Assembly (NCBI GenBank): GCA_023433505.1 | Contig: JAEZCO010000093.1 | Span: 1-43,926, forward strand | Source: Bacillota bacterium | Lineage (GTDB): Bacteria > Bacillota > Clostridia > Acetivibrionales > DTU013 | DNA length: 43,926 nucleotides | Direction of reading: 5' to 3' | Shown here: piece by piece, positions 1 to 7,201 of the stretch | Numbering within the stretch: the stretch's first letter is position 1 | Layout of the letters: the number at the start of each line of letters is the position of its first letter | Made by a program: the position numbers and the translations under genes | Notes under the pieces: generated by a model | What the model saw: only the letters and a program-made list of their open reading frames with translations | Database searches by the model: none | Told to the model about the DNA's origin: nothing

Positions 1-400
1 GTCCGTACAATCACCCCGTTTCTGGTTGAAAAAGTTTGCTTACTTTATCAACTTTTCCATCCGCACTTATTGTGATTGTACTGCTTTTGCAATCGCTATA
101 CTATGTGCGTGTATCTTTGACGCTTACGTTTGTTTTTAGGGGTTATCTCATGCATAGATTCCTCTACAAACGTAATCCAACTGCGTGGGCTGTTTGTCAC
201 TCACTATAAGGATAGCAAGAATATCCGGATGTCTCTACTCGCATATTTTTACTTAAGGTATCCGTTATTGACGTTTTGACTCTTTCTCAGGGAAACAGCA
301 GATCCACCCGGGCAATGAAATTTGTACAGTCTACTCACGCCGGATGTTTGCGCCATTATAAAAAGAAATCTTTTCTATGATTGGGGGCTTCCGGCAAAGC
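1..400. other. Non-coding stretch, no supported gene
   Basis: These 400 bases lie downstream of the response-regulator stop codon on the minus strand. No reading frame of convincing length or with a start and ribosome-binding site was found. About 28 open minus-strand codons (roughly 1-85), ending in a stop near base 19, read like the C-terminus of a protein, but the frame is closed upstream by TAG and cannot be assigned. No clear terminator hairpin follows the response regulator. Confidence 0.5.
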
Positions 401-2020
401 TCAGCCTTTGTGCGCGGAAACCAGGTTATTGACAAACTCCTTTGGAGTGCTGCCTGTCTTCTTTTTAAAAGTGTTAAAAAAGTAGGCATAATTGTTAAAT
501 CCGCACATACTTACTATATCCTTCATTTCGTGCTTTTTTTCCTCAAGAAGGGCTTTGGCTTTATCCAGCCTTAAATTGCAAAGGTATTCTGAAAAACCTA
601 TTCCCATTTCCTCCTTAAAGAGTGTACTCAAATATGCAATGCTTATCTTTATTTCTTCAGACACGTTTACAAGTGCTATATTTTCAGAATAGTGCTTATT
701 TATAAAATTGATAGCCTTTCTTACATACTCTGAGTTTGACGCTCTTGATTCAGACTCTATGAATTCAATTAATCTACTGTAAAGTTTGTATATCCAGCGC
801 TTTATCTCATCAAGAGTTTCAATGTTTGCCAGATACGAATGCGGGGCTGCATTATCGGAATATACTTTTGATAGACTGATATCGTTTTCTTTGCAGATTC
901 TGTTGATGATATTGAGTAAATCATTGAAAACCATCTGTGAGTTGACCGGGCTTATTTTTTCATTTTTAATTCGGTTGAACAGCTCTTCCAGCTTTTTATA
1001 TAAATTATCCCAATCCTTTAACTTGATATTTAAAAGGATCTGTCTTTCTGATGCGATATCCAAGCCAACCAGAGGGCTATTAACTGCATTTGGTTTTGTA
1101 TTTTTCAAAATACAGTTCTTCCCTGCGTAGAATTTTTCATACAATGATTTTTCAGCATTTTCATAGCTTTTCGAAACATTTATAAGTCGTTCACATATGC
1201 AGCCGATACTGAAGCTTACTGAAATATTTAAAAAATTTCTCAAACAAACCGCTATACGTTCAAGGAGAGAATTTGTTATCACGTCGATTGCCGCAGCACT
1301 CCGTTTGCACCCAAAGGAGAGCAAAACTACAAACCTTTCGTTGGCAATGTGGCAAACAACGCCATTTTCAGAATCATTAAGAATTTCATTGGTTATGTTT
1401 ACTATAGCAAATTCCAGCAAAGAATTGTTTCTAAGATTTCCTTCGGAGGTGATGACTTTATAGTCGTCAATTACCATAATAATCGCCATGACATTCTTTG
1501 TCTCGATTTTCATTTCCAATGCTTTTATGTTGTGTATAATCACATCTTCGTTTTTATGCAGTCCTGTTAGCAATTGTACGATGAATTTTTCTTTTATGGC
1601 TAGAATATTGGTTAGGTGATCATTCGGAATGTCTGTTTTACCGTTAATTAGAATTTGCTTTGTTTTCATAAGAACATCGAGGAGGACTTCTTTATTCAAG
1701 TTATGCTTGAGTATATAGTCTACGGCGCCGTTTTTCAAGGCGCTCCTTACATATTCGTAGTCATCATAACTGCTTAACATGATCATTTTGCAGTTTAGCT
1801 GCATGCTGTTTACTACGGACGAGAGCTGAAGGCCATCCATTGTAGGCATACGTACGTCTGTAACGATTATATCCGGATTTTCTTTATTAATGATATTAAT
1901 AGCTTCACAGCCGTTTGACGCTTCTGTGCAAAGCATAAAACCGTATTTTTCCCAGTCCAGCATAAATTTTATATTTGTCCTTATAAGCAAATCATCATCT
2001 ACGATTAAAACCTTAAGCAT
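401..2020 (-). CDS. AraC-type response regulator (YesN-like)
   Basis: A 539-residue cytoplasmic response regulator. The N-terminal receiver shows the acidic pair in VDDD (residues 7-10) and the phospho-acceptor Asp in DIIVTDVRMP near residue 55, with the conserved Lys in ILKHN near 105. A long linker follows. The last ~100 residues are an AraC-type double helix-turn-helix (VRKAINFINKHYSENI through TGSTPKEF). This architecture is that of YesN-family regulators, which pair with YesM-type kinases and control sugar-import operons. The start ATG overlaps the end of the upstream kinase gene by 8 bases, so the two are translationally coupled. The divergent solute-binding-protein operon is the natural target (inference). 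The family is certain; the signal is unknown. Confidence 0.95.
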   Translation of the reverse strand: MLKVLIVDDDLLIRTNIKFMLDWEKYGFMLCTEASNGCEAINIINKENPDIIVTDVRMPTMDGLQLSSVVNSMQLNCKMIMLSSYDDYEYVRSALKNGAVDYILKHNLNKEVLLDVLMKTKQILINGKTDIPNDHLTNILAIKEKFIVQLLTGLHKNEDVIIHNIKALEMKIETKNVMAIIMVIDDYKVITSEGNLRNNSLLEFAIVNITNEILNDSENGVVCHIANERFVVLLSFGCKRSAAAIDVITNSLLERIAVCLRNFLNISVSFSIGCICERLINVSKSYENAEKSLYEKFYAGKNCILKNTKPNAVNSPLVGLDIASERQILLNIKLKDWDNLYKKLEELFNRIKNEKISPVNSQMVFNDLLNIINRICKENDISLSKVYSDNAAPHSYLANIETLDEIKRWIYKLYSRLIEFIESESRASNSEYVRKAINFINKHYSENIALVNVSEEIKISIAYLSTLFKEEMGIGFSEYLCNLRLDKAKALLEEKKHEMKDIVSMCGFNNYAYFFNTFKKKTGSTPKEFVNNLVSAHKG

Positions 2021-3803
2021 ACTTTTCTACCTCTTCCTCTGTAATAGCGGGTACCGATATTTCAACGATTGTATACATGTTTTCCTGGCTCCATATCGAG
2101 ATGCCATAATCATCTCCAAAATTCATTTTAATCCGGGAGATTACATTGTGGATACCGATACTGTTTGTTAAGACTTCATTATCCAGTAATTTTTTAACCT
2201 TTTCTTCACTTAAGCCTATGCCATTGTCCTGTACTCTCAATCTCAAGAAATTGTTTTCCCTGTAAACCTTTATTAAAATAGCACCCTGACCCTTCATCGG
2301 CGCTATCCCGTGAATAAGGGAGTTTTCAACGATCGGCTGGATTAGAAGCTTGGGTAACATTAGCTTGCCAACACCCTCATCGATGATGAAATTTGACGTA
2401 AATTTGTTGCTGTACTTATATTTCTGTATGCTCAGGTAGCTTTTTATATACTGTATTTCTTCTTCAATGCATATATAAGTCCTTTCTTCCAGGTTTATAT
2501 GTAAAAGAGTGGATAAGGATTCTGAAACGTTTTTTATGTTTTCGATCCCTTGTAAAACAGATAGAAACTGGATGGTGTTTAACGTATTGTAAAGGAAATG
2601 AGGGTTTATCTGCGCCTGTAATGCATTGATATCTGCTTTCCTTTTATCCTTTTCCTTTTGCTTTATACTCTCAACAAGCTCTTTAATTCTTATAATCATG
2701 TTATTAAACTGATGGTACAACTGGCCTATTTCATCATGTGATACGATCTTTACAGATGTATCCAGAGTGTTTTTATCTATTGTTTTCATTACTTTATTTA
2801 ACTTGTAAAGGTTTTTTGTGAGAACGGAAGACATAAAATAAGATATTCCCGCCGCGAATAGTATGAAAAAAATAGAAATTGAGAAGATTGTATTTCTGGT
2901 TTCTATGAAACCCGCAAGCAGCCTTTCTTTTGGTATAAGGCCAATTGTGGTCCATGTTGAGAAGTCCGAGTAGTAATAGATGACAAGAAAATCTTTATTC
3001 CCCAAACGGGTATAAAAATTTCCTTTTTGCATGGTGAATTTATCTGAGATTTTTTTGTAATCATCCTCGTTAAAGCTTACCTTCAGTTTACTTAAATCAG
3101 GCTTAAAAATAAAACTTCCTGTTTTACTGTCAAGAATCAGTACGGTGCCGTCATCCTTAAGATTAATATTGAATATGTCAATCAATATATTGCATTTTAT
3201 ATCGGCAATGGCTGCCCCGATAATCTTTCCACCGTCAAGTATGGGTCTTGCCATGGATATGACCATATTGGAATAGTCATTGTTTGATTGGACACCTGAC
3301 ATGCCATTATACTCATGAGGGGGCAATAAAACCTTTTCGCCGTTTGAATTTATAATATCTTTATATTTAGGCAGTTTTTCCAGGTCGTTGGTTGAAAAGG
3401 ATATCCCCAGGCTATACTCCCTATCCTTCAAATCAGTAATGTATAAAGCGCCAAGATAGTATTTGTAGCCATACAATCCGGTAATTAAAGCGGTTATTTT
3501 CCGGTTATCCTCAATCATATCCTTATCGGAAGAATATTGTGTTTTTGATAATACATCCTTGACATCATTGTTAAAAGTTATCAATGTAAGCAGTGAATTT
3601 ATATCTCTTAGAGCATATTCAAAATTGTCATTGGATATTCTTAGGATTTCATTTACATAAGTAATGGCTGACTTTTCTTCATTATGATAGGTTCGTATAA
3701 ACCATAGGTAGGAAAATAATGAGCTGAAAGATATAATCAAAAGAACGGTGGTTATAAGGAATTTATACTTTAAACTGATAAAAAAAGAAAAACTAGATTT
3801 CAA
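2013..3803 (-). CDS. Sensor histidine kinase (YesM-like)
   Basis: A 596-residue membrane kinase. It has an N-terminal membrane segment (about residues 12-32), a large extracytoplasmic Cache-like sensor, a second membrane segment (NTIFSISIFFILFAAG, about 305-328), a HAMP linker, and a His_kinase-family phospho-acceptor box in NPHFLYNTLN near residue 400. A C-terminal ATPase has the N-box (VENSLIHGI) and G-box (DNGIGLS). The start is TTG: no in-frame ATG lies close by, and GGAAG lies about 9 bases upstream. It heads a two-gene operon with the response regulator. In this family the Cache domain often senses a ligand through the importer's binding protein, which would fit the divergent importer here. 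Confidence 0.94.
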   Translation of the reverse strand: MKSSFSFFISLKYKFLITTVLLIISFSSLFSYLWFIRTYHNEEKSAITYVNEILRISNDNFEYALRDINSLLTLITFNNDVKDVLSKTQYSSDKDMIEDNRKITALITGLYGYKYYLGALYITDLKDREYSLGISFSTNDLEKLPKYKDIINSNGEKVLLPPHEYNGMSGVQSNNDYSNMVISMARPILDGGKIIGAAIADIKCNILIDIFNINLKDDGTVLILDSKTGSFIFKPDLSKLKVSFNEDDYKKISDKFTMQKGNFYTRLGNKDFLVIYYYSDFSTWTTIGLIPKERLLAGFIETRNTIFSISIFFILFAAGISYFMSSVLTKNLYKLNKVMKTIDKNTLDTSVKIVSHDEIGQLYHQFNNMIIRIKELVESIKQKEKDKRKADINALQAQINPHFLYNTLNTIQFLSVLQGIENIKNVSESLSTLLHINLEERTYICIEEEIQYIKSYLSIQKYKYSNKFTSNFIIDEGVGKLMLPKLLIQPIVENSLIHGIAPMKGQGAILIKVYRENNFLRLRVQDNGIGLSEEKVKKLLDNEVLTNSIGIHNVISRIKMNFGDDYGISIWSQENMYTIVEISVPAITEEEVEKYA

Positions 3804-3841
3804 TCCATATCACTTCCGCTCTATACGATTTTATTATTTTT

Positions 3842-3870
3842 ATTTTATAACAATAAACAAATATTTTCAA
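3842..3870 (-). promoter_or_regulatory. Sigma-A-type promoter of the kinase/regulator operon
   Basis: Read on the minus strand: TTGAAA (3870-3865), 17-base spacer, TAAAAT (3847-3842). It sits about 40 bases upstream of the kinase TTG start in an AT-rich divergent intergenic region. Confidence 0.6.
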
Positions 3871-3952
3871 CATTGAGCGTTTATCTGGTATCCATATTTA
3901 TTGAATAGCAAAATCAATTTAATGAAATTAATATGTTTTAAAAAAAAATGTA

Positions 3953-3982
3953 ATAACACAACCTTGCAATAAAAGTTATACT
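3953..3982 (+). promoter_or_regulatory. Candidate promoter of the importer operon
   Basis: TATACT at 3977-3982 is a good -10. The best -35 is ATAACA at 3953-3958 (18-base spacer), a weak match. A weak -35 would suit an activator-dependent promoter, in keeping with the adjacent AraC-type response regulator. Identification rests mainly on the -10. Confidence 0.45.
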
Positions 3983-3987
3983 AGTAT

Positions 3988-4005
3988 TTAAGAAGTGCTT
4001 CTTAA
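3988..4005. promoter_or_regulatory. Perfect 18-base palindrome at the predicted transcription start
   Basis: TTAAGAAGTGCTTCTTAA is an inverted repeat of two 8-base arms around TG. It begins about 6 bases after the candidate -10 and ends 15 bases before the ribosome-binding site. It could be an operator for a dimeric repressor or a stabilising hairpin at the 5' end of the mRNA; the sequence alone does not decide. Confidence 0.5.
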
Positions 4006-4020
4006 ACTATTCATAATTTT

Positions 4021-4027
4021 AAGGAGG
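4021..4027 (+). promoter_or_regulatory. Ribosome-binding site that fixes a TTG start
   Basis: AAGGAGG stands 9 bases before TTG at 4037. This places the start of the solute-binding protein at 4037 rather than at the in-frame codon at 3995, which lies inside the palindrome and has no such site. Confidence 0.8.
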
Positions 4028-4036
4028 AATGGTTCA

Positions 4037-5419
4037 TTGAGTAAAATTCTAAAAACCGTATTGGCTTTAGTAGTTATTTTGGCATTGGCAGTTTCATTCG
4101 CTGCATGTGGCGGCAAAACTGAGTCGAATACAACGACTGCAAATTCAGCAGTATCTACCGCGGCATCTGAATCAAAAGCAACAGAAGCTCCAAAGGAAAT
4201 TGTAACTTTAACGCTTCAGACACATACCTCATGGGTAGAGACGGGTAAGCCCGGTGCACAGGCAATGATCGATCTGGTTAATTCCAAATCAAACGAGCTT
4301 GGGGCAAAAATTATTGTTGATAAATTACCTGAGGGTGACCAGGGTGATCAGGTAAGAATGGCAAGATTTGCTTCCGGCCAGTTTGCCGACATAGATTTTA
4401 TGCAGAACTTAACATCCGTAGCCGGAAAGTTAAAAGTACAAGATATCTTTGCCGATTTGTCGGGGTTAGGGCTGGACAGCATTTATGGGGATAATTTAAA
4501 ATTACCGAACTTCACTTTTGACGGGAAGGTATATGCTGCACCCGTCGGTGAAAATACCACGGCGCTGATGTTTTATAACAAAAAAGCATTTAGGGATGCA
4601 GGGGTTCAAATCCCCAAAACTTGGGCTGACCTTTTAACAGTATGTGCAGCAATTAAGGCAAAAGGTGTGGTTCCGGTGTTTTATTCTGCTAAAGATGCGT
4701 GGACAGATCAAATAATAGCGTTAATAGCGAGAGCCAGAGAAACAAAGAGCAGTGATGAAGTTAACCAGTTTGCGAATGACTTTATGACAAACAAGAAGCA
4801 TTATGTTGATTTAAAACTATTCCAGGATGGAATAGCCAAAACAAAAGAATTGGTCGATAAGGGTTTTGTAAACAAGACCTATCTTTCAGATGATTATGCG
4901 AAGGCAGAAGCAGCTCTAATTGACGGTACGGCTGCTATGTATCCAATGGGTTCATGGGTAATCCCCGACCTGGTAAAATTATCAGGGGATACGGGAAAAA
5001 TCGATGATATCGGTGCTTTTGGCTTCCCGTTTGATGAAGGCTCCATTGTCTCAACCGGCGCTCCGGGGGCTTTATATGTCGCAATAGGTGGTAAAAATGC
5101 AGAGCTTTCAAAGAAGATCGTTGCCCTTATGTCGGGACTTGAGGGGCAAAATGCATGGTTTAAGGCATCACCGGGTATCCCTTACGCAAACGGTGTGACT
5201 GTTCAACTATCCGGAGTGGTTAAGGAAATAGCTGATTTGTTGGCTGCGGGAGAAGGAAAGGCCTGTTTTCTGGATTATGTTTCCTGGAATCCGGGAGATT
5301 TGTCGAAATATGTACAGGATGTACTTGTAGGGCAAAAGACACCTGAGCAGGTTGCTGTTGAAATGGATAAAGAGACGGCAAAATCGGCAAAGTCAAAAAA
5401 TGATCCCAACTGGAATTAA
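4037..5419 (+). CDS. Extracellular solute-binding lipoprotein, sugar ABC importer (family 1)
   Basis: A 460-residue lipoprotein that captures a carbohydrate outside the membrane and delivers it to the two permeases encoded next. From the TTG start, a signal peptide (MSKILKTVLALVVILALA) ends in a lipobox with Cys24 (SFAACGG). A Thr/Ser/Ala-rich linker follows, then a family-1 (MalE/UgpB-like) binding fold with typical segments such as YAAPVGENTTALMFYNKKAF and AAMYPMGSWVIPDL. A longer in-frame start at 3995 would add 14 residues and spoil the signal peptide. It is followed after 64 bases by the permease genes, with a hairpin between. The substrate is unknown; size and fold suit an oligosaccharide. 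Confidence 0.93.
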   Translation: MSKILKTVLALVVILALAVSFAACGGKTESNTTTANSAVSTAASESKATEAPKEIVTLTLQTHTSWVETGKPGAQAMIDLVNSKSNELGAKIIVDKLPEGDQGDQVRMARFASGQFADIDFMQNLTSVAGKLKVQDIFADLSGLGLDSIYGDNLKLPNFTFDGKVYAAPVGENTTALMFYNKKAFRDAGVQIPKTWADLLTVCAAIKAKGVVPVFYSAKDAWTDQIIALIARARETKSSDEVNQFANDFMTNKKHYVDLKLFQDGIAKTKELVDKGFVNKTYLSDDYAKAEAALIDGTAAMYPMGSWVIPDLVKLSGDTGKIDDIGAFGFPFDEGSIVSTGAPGALYVAIGGKNAELSKKIVALMSGLEGQNAWFKASPGIPYANGVTVQLSGVVKEIADLLAAGEGKACFLDYVSWNPGDLSKYVQDVLVGQKTPEQVAVEMDKETAKSAKSKNDPNWN

Positions 5420-5433
5420 TCGGATTTATACCG

Positions 5434-5459
5434 GGCCGGTCTGTTACCACAGGCCGGCC
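5434..5459 (+). promoter_or_regulatory. Intercistronic hairpin after the solute-binding-protein gene
   Basis: A GC-rich stem (GGCCGGTCTG with CAGGCCGGCC, one wobble pair) lies 14 bases after the stop codon. No U-run follows; the sequence after it is A-rich. It is more likely an mRNA 3'-end stabiliser or partial attenuator, keeping binding protein in excess over permeases, than a full terminator. Confidence 0.65.
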
Positions 5460-5483
5460 AACAAAAAAACGGGGTGAAATACA

Positions 5484-6359
5484 ATGCATGATAACCATAG
5501 AAATAAATTCTACTCCTTATTTCTTCTTGCACCGGGAACTTTAATTTACATTGGACTATTTGTTTTACCTGTTCTTATTGGTTTATATTATTCATTCACT
5601 AATTGGGATTTCTTCACGGCAAAATTTATTGGCTTTGAGAATTATACCAACATACTTACAGATCCTGATATGAACATTGCTGTTAAAAATACTGTTATTT
5701 TCGCAGTTGTTACCACTTTCTTCAAAGTACTGCTGGGAACATTGCTTGCTGTTTTTCTTAATAGGGAATTAAAAACAAAAAATCTTTTGAGAACTGTATT
5801 TTATCTTCCTGCGGTTATTAACACAGTTGCAATAGGTATATTGTTTTCAGCAATATTACATCCGACAGACGGAATTTTAAACAGACTTCTCACTACTATA
5901 GGATTAGGGTTTATGGCACAGGACTGGTTAACCAATATCCATATTGCAATATTTTCAATAGCTGCAATAGAAGTATGGAAATGGACAGGTTTTACAATGA
6001 TAATAATACTCGCAGGATTACAATCGGTTTCAATTGAATATTATGAGGCTGCAAATATTGATGGGGCATCCCAATGGAAAAAGTTCTGGAACATTACTTT
6101 TCCGCTTATTATTCCTGCATTTAATAATGCTCTTGTTGGAAGTATCATAGGCGGATTAAAAGTTTTTGATATTGTTATGGTAACAACAAATGGTGGACCC
6201 GGATCTGCGACAAGCGTCTTAAATACGCTTATATACAAATCGTATGGGGGCAACTATCAGGGTGAGGCAAGCGCCGGAAATATGATACTTTCACTATTGG
6301 TCGCTTTGGTTGCCATTTCGACGTATGCGGTGGTCAGGAAAAGAGAGGTTGAATTATAA
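5484..6359 (+). CDS. Sugar ABC transporter permease (MalF/UgpA type)
   Basis: A 291-residue integral membrane protein with about six hydrophobic segments, the first being YSLFLLAPGTLIYIGLFVLP. The EAA loop that contacts the ATPase is visible as EYYEAANIDGASQWKKFWNI near residue 190. GGGGTG stands 8 bases before the ATG. It forms a heterodimeric channel with the next gene, whose ATG overlaps its TAA by one base. No ATPase gene is present in the window, so a shared MsmX-type ATPase is expected elsewhere (family knowledge). Confidence 0.93.
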   Translation: MHDNHRNKFYSLFLLAPGTLIYIGLFVLPVLIGLYYSFTNWDFFTAKFIGFENYTNILTDPDMNIAVKNTVIFAVVTTFFKVLLGTLLAVFLNRELKTKNLLRTVFYLPAVINTVAIGILFSAILHPTDGILNRLLTTIGLGFMAQDWLTNIHIAIFSIAAIEVWKWTGFTMIIILAGLQSVSIEYYEAANIDGASQWKKFWNITFPLIIPAFNNALVGSIIGGLKVFDIVMVTTNGGPGSATSVLNTLIYKSYGGNYQGEASAGNMILSLLVALVAISTYAVVRKREVEL

Positions 6360-7186
6360 TGCGCCATAAAGTGAAGAAAATTATTCCTGAAGTATTTACA
6401 CTGGTATTAAGTTTAATTATTCTAATTCCATTATATATGCTTCTTTTAAACTCCTTTAAGGATTATGCAAATGCAAACAAGTTGAATCTTTCTTTTTCAA
6501 CCATCGAATTAAAGCAAATTGTAGATAATTATGCAAGCGTTTTTAAAGAATCCGGGCTTTTTACTGCTTATAAGAACAGTGTTATTGTTACAAGTGTTTC
6601 CGTTATTCTTACTATTCTATGTGCGGCAATGGCAGGCTTTATTTTACAGCGCCGGAAACAAAAGTTTATAAGCACCATTAATTTTTTAGTGATCGCAGGT
6701 ATGACTTTGCCAAGTGCTATAATTCCAACATTTTTTATATTGAAAACCATTGGCCTAGCGCAGACTTATCTGGGGGTATGCATGGTATATACGGCCGGAG
6801 CGTTTCCCTTGGCAGTATTCCTCTTTACGGGTTTTTATAACAGTATCCCCGTCGAACTTGACGAATCAGCTATCATTGATGGCTGCGGTTCTTTCCGTCT
6901 ATTCTTTCAAATTATTTTCCCTCTGGTTAAACCAGTAACCATAACCGTATTGATAATAACCTTTATGGGAATATGGAACGACTTTATCATATCGCTCTTT
7001 TTGCTTAACACGCCTAAAAGATTTACGGTTGTATTAACTACGTTTTCATTTTACGGACAAAAGCACTCGGAGTGGAACCTGCTTTTCGCCGATATTGTGT
7101 TGATATCTGCACCTGTAGTCGCATTGTACCTTATTTTACAGAAATACATTGTATCAGGTATGGTTTCAGGAGCAATAAAAGGATAG
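6359..7186 (+). CDS. Sugar ABC transporter permease (MalG/UgpE type)
   Basis: A 275-residue membrane protein and second half of the import channel. Hydrophobic segments include FTLVLSLIILIPLYMLLLNS at the N-terminus. The EAA loop reads ELDESAIIDGCGSFRLFFQI near residue 165-185. It ends in VSGMVSGAIKG, the usual C-terminus of MalG-type permeases. It starts within ATAATG at the end of the previous gene, so translation is coupled. The next gene follows after 15 bases. Confidence 0.93.
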   Translation: MRHKVKKIIPEVFTLVLSLIILIPLYMLLLNSFKDYANANKLNLSFSTIELKQIVDNYASVFKESGLFTAYKNSVIVTSVSVILTILCAAMAGFILQRRKQKFISTINFLVIAGMTLPSAIIPTFFILKTIGLAQTYLGVCMVYTAGAFPLAVFLFTGFYNSIPVELDESAIIDGCGSFRLFFQIIFPLVKPVTITVLIITFMGIWNDFIISLFLLNTPKRFTVVLTTFSFYGQKHSEWNLLFADIVLISAPVVALYLILQKYIVSGMVSGAIKG

Positions 7187-7201
7187 GAGATTGCTAAAGA
7201 T

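Noticed and set aside
1..85. Short minus-strand frame ending in a peptide like TITISADGKVDKVSK
   Set aside because: Only about 28 codons, closed upstream by TAG and not assignable to any family.
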